Positions 16,524-24,157 of a stretch of 64,000 bases of DNA are shown piece by piece; position 1 is the first letter of the stretch, and the number at the start of each line of letters is the position of its first letter. Location: positions 124,001 to 188,000 of the forward strand of contig NZ_CP046027.1 of NCBI RefSeq assembly GCF_009671065.1, written 5' to 3'. The stretch is from Neisseria brasiliensis (GTDB taxonomy: Bacteria; Pseudomonadota; Gammaproteobacteria; Burkholderiales; Neisseriaceae). The notes beneath the pieces were generated by a model. That model made no database searches and was not told the origin of the DNA. It saw only the letters and a list, made by a program, of their open reading frames with translations. The position numbers were made by a program, and so were the translations under genes.

Positions 16524-17135
16524 ATGAATCGACAATTGGAAAACCTCATTAAAGTCGGCACCGTGGCCGAAGTCGACCCGCAAACCAACCGCCTGCGCGT
16601 ATCGCATGGCGGCTTGCAAACCGATTGGCTGCCCTATCTCGTCCCTGCCGCCGGAGGTGTGTCCGTGTGGCGTTTGCCATCGGTCGGTAAGATGTGTGTC
16701 GTGTTAAGCCCGAGCGGCGAAACCGAAAACGGCATTGTCCTGCTCGGCATGGCCTCAAGCCAATACCCCGCCCCGTCAAACAGCCCAGATGAAACCGTCA
16801 TGCAGTTTCCGGATGGCGCGCGCTTGGCTTACAACCACCAATCCGGCGCGCTCACCGCTACCGGCGTGAAAACCGCCAATCTGTCCGCCGCAACCTCCGT
16901 CACCATCGACACCCCGCAAACCAACATGACCGGCGCGCTGACCGTGGCCGGATTGCTGACCTATCAAGGCGGCATGAGCGGTGGCGGTGGCAGCGGCACC
17001 ACCATCACCGGCAGCCTGAACCATACGGGCAGCTTTACGAATACCGGCACGATGTCAAGCAACGGCGTGGTGCTGCATAGCCACACCCACCCTGATTTGA
17101 CCTCAGGCGGCAACACCGGAGAGCCAAACCCATGA
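16524..17135 (+). CDS. V: Baseplate spike protein (GpV)
   Basis: A 203-residue P2 GpV-type spike. An N-terminal OB-fold (GTVAEVDPQTNRLRV, LPYLVPAAGGVSVWRLPSVG) is followed by repetitive beta-helix sequence and the tip motif HSHTHPD, which in P2 binds iron at the spike apex. The start at 16524 is chosen for the family N-terminus MNRQLENLI. It overlaps W by 4 bases. Confidence 0.92.
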   Translation: MNRQLENLIKVGTVAEVDPQTNRLRVSHGGLQTDWLPYLVPAAGGVSVWRLPSVGKMCVVLSPSGETENGIVLLGMASSQYPAPSNSPDETVMQFPDGARLAYNHQSGALTATGVKTANLSAATSVTIDTPQTNMTGALTVAGLLTYQGGMSGGGGSGTTITGSLNHTGSFTNTGTMSSNGVVLHSHTHPDLTSGGNTGEPNP

Positions 17136-17467
17136 CCAACGCCGAAACAGGCCGCGAAATCTCGCTAAAAGCCCATATCGCCCAAAGCATCAACAATATC
17201 TTATTTACCCGCATCGGCAGCCGCATCATGCGTGAGGATTACGGCTCAATCCTGCCCGATTTAATCGATATGCCCTTGATTCCGCCGGTGGTTTTGGCCT
17301 TGCAGCAAGCCATCGTATCCGCCATCGCCGCGTGGGAGCCGCGCGTCAAAATCGAATCCGTGCGCTTTGATGCCGAAGCCGCCGCGCAAGGCCGTCTGAA
17401 AATTTGGCTGGAAACCGTCATTTTATCCAGCGGCGTGAAAGAAACTTTTGAAATTACGGATGTTTAA
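17132..17467 (+). CDS. W: Baseplate wedge protein (GpW)
   Basis: A 111-residue P2 GpW/T4 gp25-like protein. HIAQSINNILFTRIGSRIMREDYGSIL contains the conserved gp25 signature with the TRIGSR motif. It overlaps V by 4 bases and lies 2 bases before J, so the three are translationally coupled. A DUS sits inside the gene near 17390. Confidence 0.93.
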   Translation: MTNAETGREISLKAHIAQSINNILFTRIGSRIMREDYGSILPDLIDMPLIPPVVLALQQAIVSAIAAWEPRVKIESVRFDAEAAAQGRLKIWLETVILSSGVKETFEITDV

Positions 17468-17469
17468 CC

Positions 17470-18372
17470 ATGGCTGAAATTGATTTGACTCGCCTCCCTG
17501 CCCCTGATGCTATTGAGCAATTAGATTTTGAGACAATTTTTGCGCGCAAAAAAAAACAATTAATTGAGCTGTGTCCCGACAGTATCAAACCAGCAATCGA
17601 AAAAACACTGGAGCTCGAATCAGAGCCGCTCACTATTGATTTGCAGCAGCAGGCATACAGCGAGATGCTGATCCGCCACCGCATTAACGAGGCAACTAAA
17701 GCAGGGTTTTTAGCATTGGCTACAGGTACAGATCTGGATCACATCGGTGCCGGTCGTGGCATAGCCCGAAAAATTATCCAGTCCGCCGATGAGACCCAAA
17801 CACCGCCGCGCCCCGAAATTAAAGAGAGCGATGCCGAATACCGCAAACGCATACAAATGCATCCCGAAAAGTTGGCCGCCGCAGGGCCCCGCGCCGCATA
17901 TATCGCCCACGCTCTTGATGTCGATGATGTCGCAGACGCTAATCCGGTGCGCGCCGCCGCCGGTATCGTGTGTGTCTATATCAAAAGCTACAGCAATGAC
18001 GGCATCCCCTCTGCCGCGCTGCTTAGCAAAGTCAAAAATTATCTGTCCGCCGAAGACCGCCGCCCGCTATGCGATACCGTTGAGGTTAAGGCGGCACGCG
18101 CAAAAAAAATAACCATCGAATACGAAACCGAATTTGAAGACGGGCCGGATAAAGCGCTGGTAAAAGAGCAGCAGCGGCGCGATTTAGAGGAGGTACTGGC
18201 AGACAATGCCGGATTATCCGCATCGCTGGCTCGCTCAAAAATTATAGGCGGCCTCGATACCATCGGCACAAAACGCATCAACCTCCGGCAACCGGCGGCC
18301 GATATCGTGTGCGCCGCCGACGAATTTATTCAAGTTGAATTCATCCGCGACCGAGAGGTAGTAAATGAATAG
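17470..18372 (+). CDS. J: Baseplate wedge protein (GpJ)
   Basis: A 300-residue P2 GpJ homologue. The N-terminus (DLTRLPAPDAIEQLDFETI), GTDLDHIGAGRGI and ESDAEYRKRIQMHPEKLAAAGP are conserved baseplate-J landmarks. It overlaps I by 8 bases. Length is typical. Confidence 0.92.
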   Translation: MAEIDLTRLPAPDAIEQLDFETIFARKKKQLIELCPDSIKPAIEKTLELESEPLTIDLQQQAYSEMLIRHRINEATKAGFLALATGTDLDHIGAGRGIARKIIQSADETQTPPRPEIKESDAEYRKRIQMHPEKLAAAGPRAAYIAHALDVDDVADANPVRAAAGIVCVYIKSYSNDGIPSAALLSKVKNYLSAEDRRPLCDTVEVKAARAKKITIEYETEFEDGPDKALVKEQQRRDLEEVLADNAGLSASLARSKIIGGLDTIGTKRINLRQPAADIVCAADEFIQVEFIRDREVVNE

Positions 18373-18955
18373 CGTGATCCCATCAAATAACACGCCCCTC
18401 CAGCACACCCTGGCCCGACTCACAGAAGACAGGATAGCCGCCTTAGATTGGCGGGTGATTTTAAACGCGCATGATCCCGCTGTGTGTCAAGCTGAATGGC
18501 TGCCATGGCTCGCGTGGGAAAACAGCATATCAGATGCCGAAGGCTGGAGGTTTGCCCAAACCGAAGAAGAAAAACGCCGCTTAATTGCCAACTATATTGA
18601 AAAACATCAAAAAAAAGGCACCGCCGCCGTTATCCGCAACCTGTTTAGAGATTTGGGTTTGGGTGAGATAGAAATAATTGAAAAAGTCGCACGTTTAAGA
18701 TGGAATGGAAAAGCGGTATTTAATGGGCAATACATTTTTGGCGGGCAGCCGGAAGATTGGGCGAAATACGCCATCATTTTAAAAAGAGTGATTAGCGGCA
18801 GCCAAGCCAAATTAATACAGGCCATACTAAACGAAATCACACCAATAAGATGCGAGCTTATTTATATTGATTATCGCGCCAATCCCTTGTATTGGAATGG
18901 CGAAATTGAATTTAATGGTGATTTTACATTCGGAGCAATAAATAATAATGGGTAA
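18365..18955 (+). CDS. I: Tail formation protein (GpI)
   Basis: A 196-residue P2 GpI homologue. LDWRVILNAHDPAVCQAEWLP and LPWLAWENSISDAEGW match the conserved N-terminal region, and IEKHQKKGTAAVIRNLFRDLGL follows. GpI connects the wedge to the tail fibres. It overlaps J and H by 8 bases each. Confidence 0.9.
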   Translation: MNSVIPSNNTPLQHTLARLTEDRIAALDWRVILNAHDPAVCQAEWLPWLAWENSISDAEGWRFAQTEEEKRRLIANYIEKHQKKGTAAVIRNLFRDLGLGEIEIIEKVARLRWNGKAVFNGQYIFGGQPEDWAKYAIILKRVISGSQAKLIQAILNEITPIRCELIYIDYRANPLYWNGEIEFNGDFTFGAINNNG

Positions 18956-20456
18956 TTTAATCGATCAAAATTTATGGACAAACTCCGTCCGACAAATTGA
19001 GCCAGGAGATAGTGTGATTGGTGGCTTAAACGCCCCCATCAATATTTGCCTGATGGGCATTAATAACCGCACAGTTTGGCTCAAAACCGAATTGGCCAAG
19101 GCGGTCGAAAGCATTGGTCGCAATGAGTCTGCGGTCGAGGCTGCGTTAAATACCAAAGCCAACGCCAACACCACCATCACCGCAGGCAACGGCTTAAGCG
19201 GTGGCGGAAATTTGACTGCAAACCGCACAATCGCGCTGGGCACGCCGAGCAAAATCACCGCGTCGACAAACAACAGTGTCTCCGGCACGTCGCACACGCA
19301 CGAGATTGACAAAGCCAGCACTACAACAGCCGGCGTCGTGCAACTGTATAACGGCTTGGGAAGCACAGCGACGGACTTAGCGGCAACGGCAGCGGTTGCG
19401 AAGAAACTAAATGAAATAAAAGCCACAAAATCAACAACATTGGCGGGATACGGCATTGAAGACTGGGTTGTAAGCGGCATCTCATTATCAAGTAGCGACA
19501 ATCTAAACAGCCTCACTGCAAAAGGTTTTTATTATCAAGCGGCAACGGCAAACGCGTCTCTAAGTAACAACTATCCGGAGGCACGTGCCGGCGTACTAGT
19601 CGTGTCATACAGCGGCGGCAGTATGCAGCGCTACACAACAATCGATGGTCACGAGTATGTGCGCGTATTCTCTTCGTCGTGGGGCAGCTGGCTGCGCGTT
19701 GACGGCCGCGATGCTGTCATGACAAGCGGCAGTCAAACAATCGACGGCGAGAAAACATTTAATCATCGCACATATCACAACGGCGGCGTCACATTCAGCA
19801 ACTCGAATGGCGATAATACCGGCCGATTGGGCTCAAATACTAGTGATACGTATATTGAAAATACGCAGACAAGAAAGTTTTTGCAGCTCAAAAACGACGG
19901 CTCGCTCGCATACAGTAATGACCCGATTTTGTTGCAATCATCATTGAGCAATGCAGTCAACAGCAGAAGCTCAACGACACCGGCAAGTGTTGCTGGCGTC
20001 AAAACCGCCTACGACAAAGCTGTTAAGGCGGCCACCGCAACCCGCCGCAGCTACAGCCGCACCATTAACGGCACAGCATCCGGTCGTACCGAACAAACCA
20101 TGCGCGTCACAGGCGAGACGGTCATCAGTCCCGATGGCAGCGTTGTGCAGTATTTTAACATCAAGAATGCTAAGCCCCTTTGGTTTGGTTTTGAAGATGG
20201 GAGTACTGATGCGGGGAGATTAATAGATATCGACTTATGGACAGCTATGCCCAATAAAGTCTGTTATGCCTCAATCCAATTTGTACGCGCCACCGATACG
20301 AATATATCGCAAAGATGGCAACATGAGGCCTCTGAGCATAAATACAGCTGGAATCCTCGCGGCACAAATAAAAATAAAGTCTCGTTTAACTCGCGCCGCT
20401 GGGCTGGCACCGGTGATGAATTAATCGATATGGTCATTAAAGTAGAGGGTTATTAA
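18948..20456 (+). CDS. H: Tail fibre protein (GpH-like)
   Basis: A 502-residue fibre. The N-terminal part binds the baseplate; residues about 60-110 carry Asn/Gly repeats (AGNGLSGGGNLTANRTIALG); a phage fibre repeat follows (GVVQLYNGLGSTATDLAATAA, about 129-150), with a second related motif near 345 (SVAGVKTAYDKA). The distal part, rich in aromatic residues, probably contacts the cell surface. Codon use becomes more A/T-rich in the middle, a sign of domain exchange. The receptor cannot be predicted. Confidence 0.82.
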   Translation: MGNLIDQNLWTNSVRQIEPGDSVIGGLNAPINICLMGINNRTVWLKTELAKAVESIGRNESAVEAALNTKANANTTITAGNGLSGGGNLTANRTIALGTPSKITASTNNSVSGTSHTHEIDKASTTTAGVVQLYNGLGSTATDLAATAAVAKKLNEIKATKSTTLAGYGIEDWVVSGISLSSSDNLNSLTAKGFYYQAATANASLSNNYPEARAGVLVVSYSGGSMQRYTTIDGHEYVRVFSSSWGSWLRVDGRDAVMTSGSQTIDGEKTFNHRTYHNGGVTFSNSNGDNTGRLGSNTSDTYIENTQTRKFLQLKNDGSLAYSNDPILLQSSLSNAVNSRSSTTPASVAGVKTAYDKAVKAATATRRSYSRTINGTASGRTEQTMRVTGETVISPDGSVVQYFNIKNAKPLWFGFEDGSTDAGRLIDIDLWTAMPNKVCYASIQFVRATDTNISQRWQHEASEHKYSWNPRGTNKNKVSFNSRRWAGTGDELIDMVIKVEGY

Positions 20457-21062
20457 ATGATTGATATTAATACACAACTGAGCGGATATTGCGTCAGCAT
20501 CAACAACGAGGCCGGCGAATTTGACTTAATCGACCGCACATTGGCGCAGCTGTATCCCGATATCAACATCGACGAGCTGCCCGAATTAAGCATCAGTCAA
20601 TATCAGCAATGGTGCGGCCGCGGCAACCAAACCGCCGTTTATAAAAACGGCGAGCTGATTTTGCAAGCCAAAAACAGCCCCGCCATCAATCTTGCCCAAG
20701 CCAAAGCCGCCAAGCTGGTTGAGCTTAACGCAGCCGCGCAAGCCTTTGTAAATCAGGCGGCCGATTTGGATAGCATCCCCGATTTTGAGCTGCAAACATG
20801 GCCGCTGCAATCAGCCGAGGCGCAAGCGTGGGCAGCCGACAACACCGCCGCCACGCCCGTGTTAGACCGCATTGCCGCCGCGCGTGGCATGGAGCCAGAC
20901 AAACTCAAGGCCGCCGCCTTGCGCAAAGCCTTGGCCTATTCCGCCTTGTCTGCCCATGTGGCAGGGCAACGTCAAGCCTTGCAAAGCAAGATTGGGGCGG
21001 CTAAAACGGTTACCGCGCTCGATAAAATCAAGATTGAGTTCACCGCGCCGGAGGCCGTCTGA
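20457..21062 (+). CDS. Tail fibre assembly-like protein (DUF4376-type)
   Basis: A 201-residue protein directly abutting the fibre gene, where P2 has chaperone G. The C-terminal half (LQTWPLQSAEAQAWAADNTA, then LDRIAAARGMEPDKL) matches the DUF4376 pattern found in fibre-associated proteins; the N-terminal half is acidic. Role in fibre folding or attachment is inferred from position. Confidence 0.65.
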   Translation: MIDINTQLSGYCVSINNEAGEFDLIDRTLAQLYPDINIDELPELSISQYQQWCGRGNQTAVYKNGELILQAKNSPAINLAQAKAAKLVELNAAAQAFVNQAADLDSIPDFELQTWPLQSAEAQAWAADNTAATPVLDRIAAARGMEPDKLKAAALRKALAYSALSAHVAGQRQALQSKIGAAKTVTALDKIKIEFTAPEAV

Positions 21063-21517
21063 TGGCAAAAGTCTATTTAGCATTGTATAAAGGCCGCAAA
21101 TCAGGCCGCAGCCCTAAGGCATTGGCCATGCGCTTTGCGGATTGGGTGATTCGCAAGGCCACGCGCGGCATTTACTCGCATTGCGAGATTGCCGTGGCCT
21201 TGGGTGGCGGCGTGTTTGAGTGCTATTCCGCCAGCCTGCGTGATGGCGGCGTGCGCTGCAAGGTTATGCGCTTGCCTGAGAGTAAGTGGGATTTGGTTGA
21301 GCTTCCGGCAGCGGACGTGTTAACTGCCCAATTGCAGATGATTTGGCTGATGACACAAGGCAAGTCGTACGATGTGCTCGGCTCGCTTGGTGTGGTCTTG
21401 CGCGTCGGCAACCGGCCGGATAAGTGGTTTTGCTCGGAGTGGTGCGCCCATGTCTTGGGTTTAGCTGAGCCGTGGCGGCTGTCGCCTAATGATTTGGCAG
21501 TCAAAACCAATCCCTAA
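21062..21517 (+). CDS. NlpC/P60-like (permuted papain-fold) hydrolase
   Basis: A 151-residue protein with the order His then Cys seen in YiiX-type permuted NlpC/P60 proteins: GIYSHCEIAVALGGG (His near 41) and WFCSEWCAHVLG (Cys near 126). Such proteins cleave amide or ester bonds in cell walls or lipids. It overlaps the fibre assembly gene by 1 base and ends the V unit. It may assist host entry or lysis; neither is shown. Confidence 0.6.
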   Translation: MAKVYLALYKGRKSGRSPKALAMRFADWVIRKATRGIYSHCEIAVALGGGVFECYSASLRDGGVRCKVMRLPESKWDLVELPAADVLTAQLQMIWLMTQGKSYDVLGSLGVVLRVGNRPDKWFCSEWCAHVLGLAEPWRLSPNDLAVKTNP

Positions 21518-21572
21518 AAATCACACCCAAGCCCCCAGCCTAATGCACCGCGCGTGAAATCGCGGTAAAAAA
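21513..21572 (+). promoter_or_regulatory. Late promoter candidate upstream of FI
   Basis: Third exact copy of the 18-bp late motif (21513-21530), overlapping the stop of the previous gene. A -10-like GGTAAAAAAA lies 51 bp from the motif start (21564). Confidence 0.6.
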
Positions 21573-21616
21573 AGGCTTTAAAGCCTAAATTTTCTGAATT
21601 TTTAAAAGGTTATCCC

Positions 21617-22795
21617 ATGTCTCAAGCAGACCGCATGCACGGCGTTACCGCCAATGAGTACACCAAGGGCTTGCGCCCGATTTCCGACCTCACCAGCAAT
21701 ATTATCGGCATCGTGGCCGTGGCCGAAGATGCCGATGACACCGTCTTTCCGCTGGCTACGCCGGTATTTTCAGCCACCGTTTCCGCCATCATCGACAAGG
21801 CGGGCAGCAAGGGTACGTTGTACAAAACGCTCGATGGCATCTTGGATCAAGCCGATGCGCGCGTGATTGTTGTCCGCGCTGAGGCCGATGAGACCACCGA
21901 AACCCAAAAAGCCAACGTTATTACCGCCGTCAAAGCCTTGCGCAAGGCTGCGACCTACACCGGCTTTAAGCCCAACATCATCGGCGCGCCGGAAATCGAC
22001 GATGCCGATGTCACCGCCGAATTGGTGGCCGTGGCCGAAGCCTTGGGCGCGTTTGTCTATGCCTCATGCGGCGACCAAACCGAAATCGCCGAATTAAAAC
22101 GCTATCGCCAAGGTTTCGGCAATCGCCAGTTGATGTTGATTGACGGCCATTTTATGGCCTTTAATGACGCCACGCAGCAAAACGACACCGCCGCCACCAT
22201 CGGCCGTATTCTTGGCGCGCGCGCCAAATTGGATGATTTAATTGGTCCGCACAAATCAATCTCCAACACCGAGATTCTCGGCGTGAGCGGCATTCAGACC
22301 CCGCGCACCTTTGGCCTGCTGGATAAAAACAGCGAAGCCAACACCATCAACAATGCCGACATTACCACACTGATCCGCGAAAACGGCTATCGCGTGTGGG
22401 GCAACCGCACCTGCTCCGCTGACCCGATTTGGGCATTTGAGCCGACCGTGCGCATGAGCATGCTGGTTAAAGAGGTCATTGCCTCAAGTTTCTTGTGGGC
22501 GATGGATAAACCAATGCACCCAAGCTTGATGATTGACATCATCATGAGCATCAACGCCAAGCTGTCCGAATACGTGGCCAAAGGCTGGTTGCTCGGCGCA
22601 GAGGTGCGCATCGACCGCGCCAAAGTTGACAGCGCGCGCGTGTCAAACGGCATTTTTGCCTTTGATTATGAGTTTACCGTGCCACCGCCGCTGGAAAACA
22701 TCGAATTAAATCAACACGTCAGCGACAAGTTTATTGTCAACCTGACCGAAAAAGTGATTGAGTTCGCAAGCAACCTGAAACCGACTACCGTATAA
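21617..22795 (+). CDS. FI: Contractile tail sheath protein (GpFI)
   Basis: A 392-residue P2 FI-type sheath protein. HGVTANEYTKGLRPISDLTSNIIGIVA, FGLLDKNSEANTIN and GYRVWGNRTCSADPIWAF are conserved; the NRTCS region is the hallmark of P2 sheaths. It leads the third rightward late unit (FI, FII, E, T, U, D). AAAGG precedes the ATG. Confidence 0.95.
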   Translation: MSQADRMHGVTANEYTKGLRPISDLTSNIIGIVAVAEDADDTVFPLATPVFSATVSAIIDKAGSKGTLYKTLDGILDQADARVIVVRAEADETTETQKANVITAVKALRKAATYTGFKPNIIGAPEIDDADVTAELVAVAEALGAFVYASCGDQTEIAELKRYRQGFGNRQLMLIDGHFMAFNDATQQNDTAATIGRILGARAKLDDLIGPHKSISNTEILGVSGIQTPRTFGLLDKNSEANTINNADITTLIRENGYRVWGNRTCSADPIWAFEPTVRMSMLVKEVIASSFLWAMDKPMHPSLMIDIIMSINAKLSEYVAKGWLLGAEVRIDRAKVDSARVSNGIFAFDYEFTVPPPLENIELNQHVSDKFIVNLTEKVIEFASNLKPTTV

Positions 22796-22808
22796 AGGCA
22801 AATAAACC

Positions 22809-23315
22809 ATGCAATTACCTCGATTACTCAAAGGCTTTAACGTCTTTGCCGACGGCCTCAACAAACACGGCGTCACCATGACCGTGAAGCGCCCGCCGCT
22901 GAAATTTAAAACCGAAGACTACACCCCGGGCGGCATGATTGCCGAATTGTCGGCAGTCCACGGCATTGAAAAGTTGGAGCTCGAATTAGTCAGCAAAGGC
23001 TATGACGCCGAATTATTTAAATCAATCTCACACAAAATCGGCGGCAATTTAATCCGCTACCAAGGCAGCCTGCATAAAGAAGATGAAGACGAGCATGAGA
23101 TGCTGGTCGGCGAATTTCGCGGCCGCATTGTCGAAGTTGACCCGGGCGAAGACAAAGCCGGTGAAGGCGGTGAGCATACATTTAAATACGCCCTCACCTA
23201 TTGGAAAGAGTCGGTAAACGGCGATACCGTGTTGGAAATCGATGTAATGAATAATAAAGTCATCATCGGTGGACGCGACTACTTTGCTGGTATGCGTAAA
23301 AACTTGGGATTGTAG
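22809..23315 (+). CDS. FII: Tail tube protein (GpFII)
   Basis: A 168-residue P2 FII-type major tail tube protein, beginning MQLPRLLKGFNVFADG and containing KFKTEDYTPGGM, GIEKLELELVSKG and RDYFAGMRKNLGL at the end. It forms the inner tube under the sheath and follows FI by 13 bp. Confidence 0.95.
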   Translation: MQLPRLLKGFNVFADGLNKHGVTMTVKRPPLKFKTEDYTPGGMIAELSAVHGIEKLELELVSKGYDAELFKSISHKIGGNLIRYQGSLHKEDEDEHEMLVGEFRGRIVEVDPGEDKAGEGGEHTFKYALTYWKESVNGDTVLEIDVMNNKVIIGGRDYFAGMRKNLGL

Positions 23316-23317
23316 CC

Positions 23318-23371
23318 ATGGGCGAGGCATGGTACGGCTGGCAAAAAGCCGACGGCTACGATGATAACTAA
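23318..23371 (+). CDS. Possible 17-residue peptide after FII
   Basis: An ATG-initiated frame of 17 residues (MGEAWYGWQKADGYDDN), 2 bases after the FII stop and before a DUS hairpin. It is aromatic and acidic. No ribosome site is evident, so expression would rely on coupling to FII. Listed as possible only. Confidence 0.2.
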   Translation: MGEAWYGWQKADGYDDN

Positions 23372-23376
23372 AGTAA

Positions 23377-23403
23377 AGGCAGTCTGAACCATTCAGACGG
23401 CCT
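23377..23403. terminator. Imperfect DUS hairpin after FII
   Basis: AGGCAGTCTGAA (one substitution) pairs with TTCAGACGGCCT around CCA. Nearly identical to the hairpin after N. Confidence 0.45.
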
Positions 23404-23420
23404 CAATAGGAAAAGAAAAC

Positions 23421-23774
23421 ATGAATAATCAAACATTAACCGTTTTGGATGATGAAACCTTGCAGGCAACATTGTCAAACGGGCAAACTTTTAAAATCCG
23501 CGCGCCGATGGTCAAAGATATGGAGGGTTTGGCGCAAGACTTAATCCGCATCAAACATACGGATACCATCCAAAAACTGATTGGCCGTATTACCCAGCCG
23601 CAGATCACCAAGCTGCAATACATTAAATTGAGTCTGTCCGATTCTCAGGTGTTAAATGCGGCCATTGATTTTTTTTCCGCGCCCCCGTCGGCGCAGGAGG
23701 AAATGAAGGCGGCGATGGTCGAGTTGGGCTACCTTTCGGAATCCGAATCAGAGCAGCCGACTTTGAGCGAATAA
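23421..23774 (+). CDS. E: Tail assembly chaperone (GpE)
   Basis: A 117-residue P2 GpE-type tail chaperone, with FKIRAPMVKDMEGLAQDL and ITQPQITKLQYIKLSLSD. In P2 a -1 frameshift makes the longer E+E' protein that binds the tape measure. Here eight T residues (23669-23676) present T_TTT_TTT in the zero frame at codons 84-85, and the -1 frame is then open to 23983. Confidence 0.85.
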   Translation: MNNQTLTVLDDETLQATLSNGQTFKIRAPMVKDMEGLAQDLIRIKHTDTIQKLIGRITQPQITKLQYIKLSLSDSQVLNAAIDFFSAPPSAQEEMKAAMVELGYLSESESEQPTLSE

Positions 23775-23983
23775 TCAGTCAAGATCCGGATATCTGGCAG
23801 GTTGCAAATGATGCCGATAAAAAATACTACTGCCGGATTGATGACTGTATCGCCCATTGTGCGGTTAAGTTCGGCGGTGGGGCGGCGGCTTGGTATGAGT
23901 TGGACTTGTGGGGGCTATTGTGTTGGGTTGACCGCGCGATACAAATTAGTGAAGCCGAGGCTGAGGCGGCGGCGAAAAAATAA
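23675..23983 (+). CDS. E': GpE' extension made by -1 frameshift
   Basis: Frame -1 relative to E, with no start of its own; open from the T_TTT_TTT slip site to 23983, adding 102 residues for an E+E' product of about 187. The extension includes ISQDPDIWQVANDADKKYYC and LDLWGLLCWVDRAIQISEAE, similar in layout to P2 E' (an 'xxDPxxxxxxxDAxxxYY' start and a 'DxxxLxxWxxxA' end). A standalone frame would lack an initiation signal. Frameshift use is known in P2; here it is inferred. Confidence 0.8.
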   Translation, partial: FRAPVGAGGNEGGDGRVGLPFGIRIRAADFERIISQDPDIWQVANDADKKYYCRIDDCIAHCAVKFGGGAAAWYELDLWGLLCWVDRAIQISEAEAEAAAKK

Positions 23984-24010
23984 AGCCCATGAAATACGGG
24001 CTTTATTTTT
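23981..24010. terminator. Bidirectional terminator between E' and T
   Basis: TAAAGCCC and GGGCTTTA pair around 8 bases, followed by T residues on the plus strand and preceded by A residues that give a T tail on the minus strand. It serves E' and the small antisense gene. Confidence 0.7.
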
Positions 24011-24017
24011 GGGTGAA

Positions 24018-24131
24018 TTAAAAAATAAACTTTGCGCAAAACCAAATAAAGACGGCCAAGCCGATTGTATAGGGGAGGTCGCAAATAAAGTCTAAAAAAG
24101 AATAATGGTTATATCGCTTTGAATGTTTCAT
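24018..24131 (-). CDS. Small membrane protein, antisense between E' and T
   Basis: A 37-residue frame beginning MKHSKRYNHYSFLDF and ending in a single hydrophobic segment (IGLAVFIWFCAKFIF, about 23-37). AAGGG lies 6 bases before the ATG on the minus strand, and a hairpin terminator lies just past the stop, so it has the parts of an independent gene. It points against the late operon. Small membrane proteins placed this way in prophages can block superinfection; that role is only a hypothesis. Confidence 0.55.
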   Translation of the reverse strand: MKHSKRYNHYSFLDFICDLPYTIGLAVFIWFCAKFIF

Positions 24132-24157
24132 TGCTTGCCCTTTGGAAAAAAAGATAA

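Noticed and set aside
23802..24095. Separate 97-residue frame after E
   Set aside because: It is a different frame from the open -1 extension of E and runs through the terminator; the E' reading explains the region better.
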